Shown here: in pieces, positions 36,059 through 45,190 of the stretch
Layout: every line of letters starts with the position of its first letter
How positions within the stretch are numbered: position 1 is the stretch's first letter
Assembly (NCBI GenBank): GCA_910587295.1
Contig: CAJULP010000026.1
Location: forward strand, 1-59,350
Origin: an uncultured Lachnospiraceae bacterium
Lineage (GTDB): Bacteria; Bacillota; Clostridia; Lachnospirales; Lachnospiraceae
Reading direction: 5' to 3'
Length of the DNA: 59,350 bases
Translations under genes and position numbers: made by a program
Notes under the pieces: generated by a model
Databases searched by the model: none
What the model saw: the letters and a program-made list of their open reading frames with translations, nothing else
Told to the model about the DNA's origin: nothing

Positions 36059-37756
36059 CTATCGGAGCTCGTAGAGCCTCCATACCCCCCGGCCCTTTTC
36101 GGCCACCAGCTCATAGGAACTTAAATTCTTATTAACGGCAAGCAGGCCCTGAAGGCATTCCTCACCGTTTTCCGGGTCTGCCACATAAACCACCAGAGAA
36201 TCGCTCCCTGTGATCTCTTCCTCTGCAATAGCCTCTTTGTTCCCCGTGCCGGCAAGATAAACCCTGGGGTATTCCATCAGCTCGTCAGACAGCCACCAGA
36301 TATGGTTTCCGGAAGCCTCCTGATAAAACACCACCACCGGCACATCCTTATGCTCTTTTACAAATCCCATTATTTCCTTTTCTTCCTCATAAAGAAAGAA
36401 AACTTTCCCCTGTCTTAAAGCCGCAAAGTCAAGGACAAGGATCGCCACGCCTATCATTGCCATCAACGCTTTTGGATATCTTTTCCCGACCGCTCCTTTC
36501 AGGAAAAGGCATTCCAGTACTTCCCAGGTTCCATACAAAAGCAGAAAACAAAGGATCCCGTAAACCGGAAGCTGGTAACGATTGGAAGTCTCCCCCAATA
36601 AAAGCGCCGTCTTTGATACCGTAAAGAAATATCCCGCTGCCGTAAACAGCATCAGAAGCACCGCCGGATTCACCGCCATTTTTCCTGTATGCCTGCCCTT
36701 TTTTCTTAAATATCCTGCCGTCACTGCAAGAAGCACCAATGCCAGAAGCCAGACGCTTAAGGTGCCGTTTGCCACATAATCGTCAAACAGACCGGCAAAA
36801 AAGCGAAGACGCCCGAAAGTATTGGAAGCATCCCCAAATTCACTGACCGCTTCCGTTCCCCGGTATCCCCGGAAAATATGAGACAGCGCCGGGGGATAAT
36901 AAAGAACCGCCGCAAAAAGCCCCGCCCCGCAGGAAATCACATAAAGTACCAGCTCTTTTATCTTTTTCTTCCCTAAAAGGTAAACACAAAACCCTGCCCC
37001 TAAAAAAAAGTGGAAGATGATATAATAATACTGAGTCAAAAATCCAAGGAAGACCGTAACCGCTAAGGGCAGAAAAGAGCTCCTTACCCGGAAGTCCTGT
37101 TTATTCAGCGCCCGGAGATGAAGGGCCAGGCACAGAAGAACAAAAAAGGTAAGCTGCTGGTACATGCGGATAAACATCACGCCGGAGACCACCGCCGCCG
37201 AAAATCCCCAAAACAGACAGGTGAAAAATGCCAGCATTCCTGCCCGGCAGTTCCATCCCCCGGAACGATTCTCCCCCCACACGCCCTCCGGTAACGCTTC
37301 TTTTTTGCCGCAGACCACCGCCATATAAGCGCAATACGCCAGCAGCACGAAGCTTCCCGCAAAAAACAACAGATTAAGCCCGATCCCAAGCCATTTGCTG
37401 AACACACCGGGAAACAGGGAGCATACCGTGTGGAACAAAAAATAATAAAGGGGCGGATGTACATCCCAGGACTGCATCTGCCACACCACGTCATAGCGGA
37501 AGCCTTCCCCCGGCAGTACCACGAAATCATTCCGAAGCTCATCCCGCTCCATCCACTGCCTGTCGTTTACAAAAAGCCCTGCCGTCTTGTTACTGGAATA
37601 ATAAGTATACAGCTCGTCCTCGTGAAACCCTGCCTTTTGATTCCCGTAGTAAAAAAGCACCGCAAGCTCCAATCCCAAAAGGACTGCCCATGCCAGTACC
37701 ATCGGCATTGCCGGAATATTTAATTGATTCTTCTTGAAACCCATTTTATTTTTCAT
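36059..37756 (-). CDS. Multi-pass GT-C-type glycosyltransferase of EPS cluster
   Basis: A 565-residue polytopic membrane protein with about ten hydrophobic helices. The first outside loop has FHEDELYTYY with the acidic pair expected at the active site of GT39/GT83-like GT-C enzymes, and QSWDVHPPLYYFL follows. It would use a lipid-linked sugar donor on the outer face. The C-terminal soluble part ends VWRLYELR. Last gene of the minus-strand EPS operon; its start overlaps the stop of the GT2 gene by 4 bases. It ends within two bases of the asparaginase stop on the other strand. Confidence 0.78.
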   Translation of the reverse strand: MKNKMGFKKNQLNIPAMPMVLAWAVLLGLELAVLFYYGNQKAGFHEDELYTYYSSNKTAGLFVNDRQWMERDELRNDFVVLPGEGFRYDVVWQMQSWDVHPPLYYFLFHTVCSLFPGVFSKWLGIGLNLLFFAGSFVLLAYCAYMAVVCGKKEALPEGVWGENRSGGWNCRAGMLAFFTCLFWGFSAAVVSGVMFIRMYQQLTFFVLLCLALHLRALNKQDFRVRSSFLPLAVTVFLGFLTQYYYIIFHFFLGAGFCVYLLGKKKIKELVLYVISCGAGLFAAVLYYPPALSHIFRGYRGTEAVSEFGDASNTFGRLRFFAGLFDDYVANGTLSVWLLALVLLAVTAGYLRKKGRHTGKMAVNPAVLLMLFTAAGYFFTVSKTALLLGETSNRYQLPVYGILCFLLLYGTWEVLECLFLKGAVGKRYPKALMAMIGVAILVLDFAALRQGKVFFLYEEEKEIMGFVKEHKDVPVVVFYQEASGNHIWWLSDELMEYPRVYLAGTGNKEAIAEEEITGSDSLVVYVADPENGEECLQGLLAVNKNLSSYELVAEKGRGVWRLYELR

Positions 37757-38763
37757 GTACGTTCCTTACTCTTTTTGATTGCCCTGTGCACCTTCCGCAC
37801 CAGTACCGGCGCCGTTCCAAGCAAGAACAGATACTGCTTGTTTTTTTTCGTCAGACAGGGGGAATGTAACGCGTCTTTTCGGTGCGCCTTAAGGTAATCC
37901 TTAACCTGCACATAAAAAGCATTTTCTTCATTCATCCGGGAAATGGGGATGTGAAGCATATAGTCCAGCCGCTGGAAAAGCCCAAACCGCATGGCTTCCG
38001 GCAAAAGCTGCGGATATTCCTCCTGAACGATCTCCCATACCCGGTCCGCATTTTTAACGATGTCTGTAAATACCTGGGGAAATTCTTCCTCATCCCTGGT
38101 CCTTGTGTTGCTGCCATACCGGTAAAACACATGATAATCCTGCTCCGGCAGAACCGCCACTGCCCCCACTTTGGGAAGAAGACGCACCAACAGATTGAAA
38201 TCCTCGTTCAATTCCCCTTCCGGAAACCGTTCTTCCGCAAACAAAGAAGCATGGGTCAGCTTGGTACAAAAAGAACAATCCCCCCTGTGAAGCAAAAGTT
38301 CCTTCATAAACCGCTCATCTTCCCACAGCTCCGGCTTTTCAGGCGGCACGCACACGTTCTCCATAAGGTTTCCATGCTCATCAATCTCATCCCGGGAGAT
38401 CTGCACCATCAAAAGCTCTTCCGAAAGAGCCACAGCCAAAAGCCGCTCGTACATCTCAGGCTCGATATAATCGTCACTGTCCACAAAGCCGATGAAATCT
38501 CCCCTGGCCTTGGAAATCCCCAGATTCCTTGCGGCGGAAGTACCGCCGTTTTCCTTGTGGAACACCCGGACCCGCATATCCTCCATAGCTATCTTTTCCG
38601 CCAGGGCGCCGCTGTTATCCGTGGATCCGTCGTCTACCAGGATGATCTCCAGATTCCGCCAGGTCTGCCTGCGGATAGACTTGACACACCGCTCCAGATA
38701 TTCCACCGTATTATAAACAGGCACGATCACACTGATCAATGCCGGACGCTCTCTTTCTTTCAA
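37753..38763 (-). CDS. EPS family 2 glycosyltransferase
   Basis: A 336-residue GT-A enzyme: ISVIVPVYNTVEYLERCV at the start, ILVDDGSTDNSG, and FVDSDDYIEPEMYE as the DxD region. No membrane helices. I choose TTG 38763 because AAAGGAGG lies seven bases upstream, although two ATG codons nine and seven codons earlier are in frame without a binding site. Inside the EPS operon. Specificity unknown. Confidence 0.85.
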   Translation of the reverse strand: MKERERPALISVIVPVYNTVEYLERCVKSIRRQTWRNLEIILVDDGSTDNSGALAEKIAMEDMRVRVFHKENGGTSAARNLGISKARGDFIGFVDSDDYIEPEMYERLLAVALSEELLMVQISRDEIDEHGNLMENVCVPPEKPELWEDERFMKELLLHRGDCSFCTKLTHASLFAEERFPEGELNEDFNLLVRLLPKVGAVAVLPEQDYHVFYRYGSNTRTRDEEEFPQVFTDIVKNADRVWEIVQEEYPQLLPEAMRFGLFQRLDYMLHIPISRMNEENAFYVQVKDYLKAHRKDALHSPCLTKKNKQYLFLLGTAPVLVRKVHRAIKKSKERT

Positions 38764-38796
38764 TTGTCTGCCTCCTTTGTCCATTCCCAAACAGCC

Positions 38797-39969
38797 TTAC
38801 GTATTTTTTTCCATAAAGCGGAACATCTTCCGGGGACTTACCACCGGTGCCGGGCTTAAAGGCCCTTCCTTCTCCGGCCGGAAATTCCCCGCCTTGATCC
38901 CCTCCACCATATCCTTAAGGGCTTTTGCCGCATGTTCCGCATTCCATGATCTTATAATAGTCTCATAGGCCGCCTGCCCCATCTTTCTCAATTTCCCGGG
39001 ATGATCCACAAGATACTCCACCGCTTCTTTCATCTTTTCATAATTCCCTGCCGGGTATGCGATCCCGTTTACCTTCTGCCGCACCAGATAAGGCACTGCG
39101 CCGGCCTGGACGTTTGCCACCACCGCACAGCCACTGTTCATGGCCTCATTGACCACCGCTCCCCAGCCCTCTAAATGATTGCTGGTAAACACATGGATCT
39201 GGCACCGCTCCATGATCTCCCGGACTTTCTCCGGTTTCTGGAACCCGTAAAAAATAACCCGCTCTTCCACCCCGTACTCTCTGGCAAGTTCCTCCATCCG
39301 GGGCTGCAGCTCTCCGCTGCCTGCCATGTGGATCCTGCAGGCCGGAACATCCTTGGCTAACCGGATCATATATTCCGGGTGCTTTAGGGGGATAAACCGC
39401 CCTGCCCACACCACATGAATGCCCTCCTTCTCCTTCTTCTCCCAAAGCTCCCCTTCTTTGTAACAGCGGGTCTCCGGAAAATACCCCCACTTAAACATTT
39501 TTTCCGGGTAAGCATGGATCAGGTGAAAATCCGACGGCACATAGGCCCCTGCGCACAAAAGATAGGCCGGGTCTTTCCGGTATCTGATGTGCTCCTTGTA
39601 TTTATGGATCAGCCCTTTTGGCGAAACCGCCTTAAACTGGCCTTCCCGGTAGATCCGCTCAGAAATCCGTATGGTAAGCTTTCCTGACCGGAGCCGCTGC
39701 TGCACCAGATCGTCTTTGTCATTCCAGCCTGCAAGAAGCACATCGCATTCTAAGATCAATTTCCTGCAGCATTCCTCTTCTTTATAAAACCGCCTTACAT
39801 AGGGAAGCTTTTCACCGCCCTCATCCCACCCCATAGCAAGCCGCTCCTTCTCCATGGGCTGTGTCTGGATAAAGAAAAAGTCCTCCCCCCACTGCCGGTA
39901 ACAGGCATTGCAAAAGGGGATCTGATGATGATTGATATAATTGGACACAAAAGCAACTGTCATAGTCAT
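38797..39969 (-). CDS. EPS family 4 glycosyltransferase (a)
   Basis: A 390-residue GT-B enzyme. The donor-binding half has VVWAGRFIPLKHPEYM, MAGSGELQPRM and the EGWGAVVNEAMNSGCAVV signature (E-x7-E). The N-terminus TVAFVSNYINHHQIPFC is the acceptor half. It overlaps the previous gene (39966) by 4 bases. A retaining transferase of the EPS repeat unit. Confidence 0.88.
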   Translation of the reverse strand: MTMTVAFVSNYINHHQIPFCNACYRQWGEDFFFIQTQPMEKERLAMGWDEGGEKLPYVRRFYKEEECCRKLILECDVLLAGWNDKDDLVQQRLRSGKLTIRISERIYREGQFKAVSPKGLIHKYKEHIRYRKDPAYLLCAGAYVPSDFHLIHAYPEKMFKWGYFPETRCYKEGELWEKKEKEGIHVVWAGRFIPLKHPEYMIRLAKDVPACRIHMAGSGELQPRMEELAREYGVEERVIFYGFQKPEKVREIMERCQIHVFTSNHLEGWGAVVNEAMNSGCAVVANVQAGAVPYLVRQKVNGIAYPAGNYEKMKEAVEYLVDHPGKLRKMGQAAYETIIRSWNAEHAAKALKDMVEGIKAGNFRPEKEGPLSPAPVVSPRKMFRFMEKNT

Positions 39970-41288
39970 TCCTCAAAATCCTGTAATATTTCCCGATAGA
40001 TCTCTAAAAGCCGCAGATAATTGGTTTCCCCGTCATGGGCAACCGATGCGCTTAGCACCGCCTGCCTGGAAAGCCTTTGGGCCAGCGTAAGCCCTTCCCG
40101 GTCCTTTTCCTCATCCCACATCCGAGAAATCGTCTCCGCTAATGCCTTCCCATCCCCTGCCGGGAACAACAGACCGCTTTGCCCATCCCTTACCATATCC
40201 GGGATGCCTCCCGCCGCTGACGCTGCCACCGGAACCCCTAGCAGCATGGCTTCCCCTACGGTATTGGGCGAATTTTCCAAAACAGAAGGGCATAAAAAAG
40301 TGTGGCAGGCCAAAAACCGCTCCTTCATCTGCAGGGTGGAAAGCTTTCCCGTCATCACCACCTTCCCCTCCAAATGATACCGGGAAATCAGTTCCAGCAA
40401 ATATTTCCCGTAGCCGGAAAGCTTTAACCTCTGCTTCCATGTTCCCTTCTCTATCACACTGTTTCCCGCCACATAGAGCTTTAGGTCCGGGTAATCCGGC
40501 AAAAGCCTCTCCATTGCCTCCAGCACAAAGTGCATCCCTTTTAAAGGATAATCCCCCTGCCCCAAAAACAGGCTGTGCCTTTCACATGATTCCAGCTCCC
40601 AGCTTCCGCTGTAAAATTCCTGCCGCATGGTCTCATTCATGGTAAGATACTTTGCCCCGGGATTTAACTTTGCCGTTCCTTCCCTGTCAAACCCGGTCCG
40701 TCCGGTAACATAGCCGCAGCCTTTTATAACCTCTGCCTCATGTTTCCCCCGCAGGATAAACTTCTCCTGCTGCTGCCTTAGGGAATCCTGCCTGATGAGA
40801 TCCCGGAACGTGACCCTGCGCCGCACCCGTTCCGGAAGCCCTGCCATATACACCTTAGCGATCTCGCCGCAAAGCCCTTGGATCCCCACCAGCGTCCGTT
40901 CCGGTTTCCCAAAAGCCCGGACCGCAGCCAGGGCGTGGGGAAATTCCGTTCCGAAAATGTGCACCATATGGGGCTTATAATCCTCAAAAATTTCCTGAAA
41001 ACGTTCTTCCAGACTTTCCTCATATTTTTCCGGATGCCCGAGATCCTCTGCAAAGGGATAGCATTTGACCCCCTTGATCCAAAACCCGGCCTCTTTGCCG
41101 CCATCCTGCCCCAAACCTTCCGGCATGCGCTCCAAAGGGAAACAAACCCCCAGCTCAAAGGGCGCTTTTGCTTGGAGCACACGCTCGAAAATACCGGAAA
41201 GCCACCCTTCCCGGTTGCTGTATGGAAGCTTTAACTCTCTGGCCACTGCCGGGAGCATAATATTACAGATCCACAAAACCTTCTTCAA
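39966..41288 (-). CDS. EPS family 4 glycosyltransferase (b)
   Basis: A 440-residue GT-B enzyme, longer than its neighbour. FLGQGDYPLKGMHFVLEAM and PSVLENSPNTVGEAMLLG (nucleotide-sugar signature) place it in GT4. The N-terminal acceptor half is MKKVLWICNIMLPAVA. Translationally coupled to the next gene. Sugar unknown. Confidence 0.88.
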   Translation of the reverse strand: MKKVLWICNIMLPAVARELKLPYSNREGWLSGIFERVLQAKAPFELGVCFPLERMPEGLGQDGGKEAGFWIKGVKCYPFAEDLGHPEKYEESLEERFQEIFEDYKPHMVHIFGTEFPHALAAVRAFGKPERTLVGIQGLCGEIAKVYMAGLPERVRRRVTFRDLIRQDSLRQQQEKFILRGKHEAEVIKGCGYVTGRTGFDREGTAKLNPGAKYLTMNETMRQEFYSGSWELESCERHSLFLGQGDYPLKGMHFVLEAMERLLPDYPDLKLYVAGNSVIEKGTWKQRLKLSGYGKYLLELISRYHLEGKVVMTGKLSTLQMKERFLACHTFLCPSVLENSPNTVGEAMLLGVPVAASAAGGIPDMVRDGQSGLLFPAGDGKALAETISRMWDEEKDREGLTLAQRLSRQAVLSASVAHDGETNYLRLLEIYREILQDFEE

Positions 41289-41314
41289 ACCAATCCCCCG
41301 CTTATCCTTTTCTC

Positions 41315-42136
41315 TTACTTATTTCTTTGATAGACCAGCCCTTTTAACCGGTTATAAATCCCGGCAGTCTTTTCATTGGATGCGATCCATGTCCGCAAAG
41401 GCGCCAGGGAAAGGAACATCACCATCCGGAATCTCAGGCGCTGTCCTTTCGGAAGATACTTTTCGGTAATTTCTTTATGCTCCCTTGCGGAGATACGCCT
41501 GTTTTCTTTTGTTTCCGAAAAGCCGCCCCCTTCATAGACCGCAACCAGCAAGTCTTTGTAGACAAATAAGACTTCTCCTTTTGCCCCCGCCACAAAATAG
41601 CACCACAAAAACTGTTCGTAGTCCGCCCTTACCCGATAGCCGCAGTCAAAGGGATGTGCAAGAAGCAGCTCTCTGCTGTAAAAGCAGGCCTGATGGCAGG
41701 GCACATTCCGGTAGCATCCAAAGGCGTCCATATGGGGATTGGAAGCAACCCTCTGCCCGGTAAGTCTTTCAAAAATATTGCCGTAATAAACCCCTTTTGC
41801 CAAATGGCGCTGGCTGATCAGTTCCGCCATTTGGGAGAGCACCTGGCCGGAATAAAACCGGTCGCCACAGTTTAAAAAATAGACATAAATTCCCTTTGCC
41901 TGTCCCACCGCCTGGTTCATCGCATCGTAGATCCCCCGGTCCTTTTCCCTGATAAGACGCACCTTCCCTTCCGGAAAGCCGTCTATGGCCCCGTCTAACG
42001 AGCCGTCCGTGGAAAGGCCGTCTTTAATGATCACTTCATAATCCTGAAAATCCTGCTGCCGGATGCTCTCTAAGGTTTCCCCAAGCTTTGCCCCCGGATT
42101 TAAGCAGACCACGATCACCGAAAATAAAGGCTCCAT
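41315..42136 (-). CDS. EPS family 2 glycosyltransferase with WcaA-like start
   Basis: A 273-residue GT-A protein. FSVIVVCLNPGAKLGETLESI and IIKDGLSTDGS mark it as the subgroup with KDG-x-STDG in place of VDDGS. FLNCGDRFYS fills the DxD position. Its tail is basic (LRTWIASNEKTAGIYNRLKGL) and probably lies at the membrane surface. 26 bases from each neighbour. Confidence 0.85.
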   Translation of the reverse strand: MEPLFSVIVVCLNPGAKLGETLESIRQQDFQDYEVIIKDGLSTDGSLDGAIDGFPEGKVRLIREKDRGIYDAMNQAVGQAKGIYVYFLNCGDRFYSGQVLSQMAELISQRHLAKGVYYGNIFERLTGQRVASNPHMDAFGCYRNVPCHQACFYSRELLLAHPFDCGYRVRADYEQFLWCYFVAGAKGEVLFVYKDLLVAVYEGGGFSETKENRRISAREHKEITEKYLPKGQRLRFRMVMFLSLAPLRTWIASNEKTAGIYNRLKGLVYQRNK

Positions 42137-42162
42137 AAGCGCTCCTTCCTGATTTCCCGCTT

Positions 42163-43272
42163 TTAGTTTACGTCAGAGAGAATCGGCACCATGTCATGAA
42201 ACAGGAATGTCTCATAGGGCAGGATCCGAAGCCCGTCACCTCCCGCTTTCATCAAAATGAAAATGCCGAAATACAAAATCCCTGCCCCGATCACCCCGGC
42301 CTTCGAAAGCCGCCTCCACTTAAAATCCGGGATTCCCATGACCAGCGACGGCAAAAAGAAAATATGCGTGATGGTGAGATAATACCCAATCCTGGATATG
42401 ATGGGCAGAAAGGAACAGCACACATACATCACCAGCGCCCCTAAATTGCAGTAAAAATAAAACCGATTCCTGGGCGAATCCTTAACACTCCTTTTGTAGC
42501 AAAAAAGCGCTAATATCAACACTGCAAAGCACCGGACTATATTGACTATACTGGTGCCGCCTTCCAGATATTCCGTATCCTCATAGGTTGGGTAAAGAAA
42601 CACCACCATCTTCAAATAAAAATCCTGCATGAAAAAGAACGTGGAGCAAAACACTGCCGCCACCGCCAGCTGCCACTTCTTCCAGGGAAGGGAAGCCAGA
42701 AAGTATAGGGGAATCACAACAAGCAGCGACTTGTGCAGCGTTGCCCCCAAAAGCATCAAAAGGGCAAACCTTCCCCACTGCTTTTTTAACACATACGGGA
42801 TGGCATATAAGGCCAGCGCCAGCGCCAGATAATATCTTACCGTGTTAAAGGACTGGAAGTAATACCCCAAAGCCATAAACAGAAAAAAGGAAAACCCGAA
42901 GGAATCCGCCTGCCTGTATATTGCCGCAAGAAAGAAAAGCACCGTAAAAAAGGAAAAGAAGGCAAACACCAAAAGGAAGTTTTCACCCCCGCTTATCCCG
43001 TACAAGACCTTGACGATAAAATTAAACCCCGCCTCCGTGGGCACAAAGGCGTCACAGTTCACCAAATGCATAAACTCCACGTATTTGGCGTAATCATTGC
43101 CCACATTTAACCGGCAGGCGGAAAGGGCAAACAAAATCAGAAAAACAGATACCAACGAAAGTACATTCAGTATCTGCTGCCTGGTCACTATGCCGTTCTG
43201 CCTTTTGCGGCGGTTATCCACCAATAACCCTAAGAGTATTGTCACCACCGCCACGCCGCTATACAAAATCAT
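42163..43272 (-). CDS. EpsG/Wzy-type EPS polymerase
   Basis: A 369-residue membrane protein with about ten helices. ALSACRLNVGNDYAKYVEFMH is the EpsG-type loop (R-x-x-x-GxDYxxY), and HKSLLVVIPLYFLASLPWK follows. Family role: polymerises repeat units on the outer face. It overlaps the downstream end of the previous gene by 4 bases (43269-43272). No Wzx flippase gene is seen in the cluster. Confidence 0.85.
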   Translation of the reverse strand: MILYSGVAVVTILLGLLVDNRRKRQNGIVTRQQILNVLSLVSVFLILFALSACRLNVGNDYAKYVEFMHLVNCDAFVPTEAGFNFIVKVLYGISGGENFLLVFAFFSFFTVLFFLAAIYRQADSFGFSFFLFMALGYYFQSFNTVRYYLALALALYAIPYVLKKQWGRFALLMLLGATLHKSLLVVIPLYFLASLPWKKWQLAVAAVFCSTFFFMQDFYLKMVVFLYPTYEDTEYLEGGTSIVNIVRCFAVLILALFCYKRSVKDSPRNRFYFYCNLGALVMYVCCSFLPIISRIGYYLTITHIFFLPSLVMGIPDFKWRRLSKAGVIGAGILYFGIFILMKAGGDGLRILPYETFLFHDMVPILSDVN

Positions 43273-44051
43273 ATGCCTTTTCCTTCCTTAATTCCCTGCT
43301 TCATCAGTCGGTATGCCTTCCTAAACCCTGTCTCCTTTAACATCTCTTCCTTATGGGCTGCCAGAAAACGTAAGGAAAAGGGCTTAGCCATAACACCGTA
43401 AAGGTGGTGGTACAATACCCCCCTGTCCACAAAAAATTTATCGTTATATCCTCGAAACCAGGTGGACTCCCGGTATACTTCCTGCCCGATGCACACCGGA
43501 GAAGCAATAAGCCTAAGCCCCTTTTTCAGGCAGTCGTGTAAAAACAAACTATCCTCCCCGTTGCTGTACCTTGCACCTCCGCCAAAGAGCAGGGAAAATC
43601 CCACATTCACCCGGTGGAGCGCTTCTCTTTTCGCAGCCACCGCATAAGTAGGATACCTGCCGTAGTTATACCAGCGGATCCGCTTCCATGCAGCATTGTG
43701 ATAGGTGGCTCTTGACGCATCCACCCGGAAATTAAAAGTGATGATATCCGCCTTGGGATGATCCGCAAATGCCTTAAGCACTGCCTCCTCATATCCCGGA
43801 TCTAACACAATATCCTCATCGGAAAACAGACAGATATCCCCATCCGCACGCTCAAGCGCCGTATTCCGGTTAAGGCCGACCCCCCGCTCCGCCATGGAAA
43901 AACATCGGATCTTCTTCCCCTTATGCTGATACTCGCAGTAGTCATAATGATCGCACTGATTGACGATGAGCGCTTCGCTTGTAAGTCCCATCCGATCCGC
44001 CAATTGATCCACATCTTGGTTTACTGCCGCCACCAACACCTGTAATTTCAT
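43269..44051 (-). CDS. GT2-like protein of EPS cluster
   Basis: A 260-residue GT-A-fold protein with a shortened start (MKLQVLVAAVNQDVDQLADRM) that lacks the usual VPVYN. LNRNTALERADGDICLFSDEDIVLDPGYE contains the acidic donor motif (DED). GVLYHHLYG near the end is the acceptor side. It resembles family 2 members acting on EPS subunits. Coupled to epsG by ATG overlap. Confidence 0.78.
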   Translation of the reverse strand: MKLQVLVAAVNQDVDQLADRMGLTSEALIVNQCDHYDYCEYQHKGKKIRCFSMAERGVGLNRNTALERADGDICLFSDEDIVLDPGYEEAVLKAFADHPKADIITFNFRVDASRATYHNAAWKRIRWYNYGRYPTYAVAAKREALHRVNVGFSLLFGGGARYSNGEDSLFLHDCLKKGLRLIASPVCIGQEVYRESTWFRGYNDKFFVDRGVLYHHLYGVMAKPFSLRFLAAHKEEMLKETGFRKAYRLMKQGIKEGKGI

Positions 44052-44071
44052 TTTTATACCTCTTTTTGTGC

Positions 44072-45190
44072 TTAGGAATAATACCTGTTTAGAAACTCTT
44101 CATCCGCCTGAGCAATGATCATGCCAAAGATATTACAATCCTGATTTTTCAAAAATGTCAGGATCCGCTCCGTCTTTCTTCCCACGTCAAACCCGAAAGG
44201 AAGCAGGATGACCACGCCGCCTAATTCCCGGATTCTGATACATTCTTCCTCGGAAAATACATTTTCATTAAAGGGAACCACTTCCCACTCATCCGCCTCA
44301 CGGGGCTTTTCCTCCTCCATGATGTGCCAGCCAAATTCTTCCTCACTGCTGCCTGCCGGAACCTCCATCTCTCCCCGGTTTAAAAGCCCTTCCAATTCCA
44401 GCTTCCTCATATCCGCATGGTTTCCCATATCCAGGATCGCAAAGGTCCTTTTATCCCCAAGCGCATAATGGATGTCCGCCTTTAACTCCCCGGCATAAGG
44501 CTCCAGCCCTTTCTGGTTCATGGTCAGGATGCCAAGAGCCCGGTAAGGATAACGTTTTTCCACATCCCCCTGCACATAAATACTTTCATTTAAGGCATAG
44601 GCAAAACCAAAGGCTAAAAACGCCAGAATGCCCATCACGATCCCGCCGGCGCTGCAGGCTGCCGCAGTACGGTCATCCCAATAGATCCGCACAGGAGGCT
44701 CGGAACGGATCACTTTGATCAGCTTTAACTCCTCGCTTTGCTTTGCAAACTCCATAAGCCCCGCTTCCGCCGCGTTCCTTACTTCCCGCACAAACTTTTC
44801 GGAATCCCCCCTGACATAAATGGTAAGGAGCCTGATATCCGACAGGATCTCCGCCGTGGTGGCGTCACGGACTTTCGTCCGCTCATACCCCGGCAGCTCT
44901 TTCATGATCAGGTCTAAGATCGGATCCGTGTCAAGAAGATCATTCCAGGTATACCCGTTATAATGCTGGTAGACCTCTCCGTTTTCATCCACCCGAAAGC
45001 TGATATAAAGCTTGGACATGGCCTCATATTCCACCGGCATCTTCATGCCCCGGACAATCTGGTAGGTCACGCCCCCGAAGGTTGCCCCAAGAACGGTCAG
45101 CATGATGATCACCCATATTTTTTTCTGGAAGTAAAGCATCAGTCTTTTTAAATCCATTCCTCTGCTTAAATATTCCTCATTCATCCTCAT
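44072..45190 (-). CDS. Wzz-type chain-length protein with degenerate kinase-like domain
   Basis: A 372-residue protein. N-terminal Wzz domain with transmembrane helices near 25-45 and 183-203 and an extracellular portion between. The C-terminal 150 residues (TFAILDMGNHADMRKLELEGLL to the end) resemble the CpsD/BY-kinase fold but lack a Walker A GxxxxGKS/T, so kinase activity is unlikely. Role: length control of EPS. The start is uncertain: ATG 45190 overlaps the sugar-transferase stop; ATG 45184 or 45157 are possible. Confidence 0.75.
   Translation of the reverse strand: MRMNEEYLSRGMDLKRLMLYFQKKIWVIIMLTVLGATFGGVTYQIVRGMKMPVEYEAMSKLYISFRVDENGEVYQHYNGYTWNDLLDTDPILDLIMKELPGYERTKVRDATTAEILSDIRLLTIYVRGDSEKFVREVRNAAEAGLMEFAKQSEELKLIKVIRSEPPVRIYWDDRTAAACSAGGIVMGILAFLAFGFAYALNESIYVQGDVEKRYPYRALGILTMNQKGLEPYAGELKADIHYALGDKRTFAILDMGNHADMRKLELEGLLNRGEMEVPAGSSEEEFGWHIMEEEKPREADEWEVVPFNENVFSEEECIRIRELGGVVILLPFGFDVGRKTERILTFLKNQDCNIFGMIIAQADEEFLNRYYS

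Noticed and set aside
37882..38859. A 325-codon open frame on the plus strand
   Set aside because: It is antisense to a clear GT2 glycosyltransferase, is rich in H, P, R and Q as expected of a mirror frame, and has no ribosome binding site or domain.
40142..40645. A 167-codon plus-strand frame, and similar ones across the EPS cluster
   Set aside because: Proline/serine-rich mirror frames of GC-rich coding sequence on the other strand.
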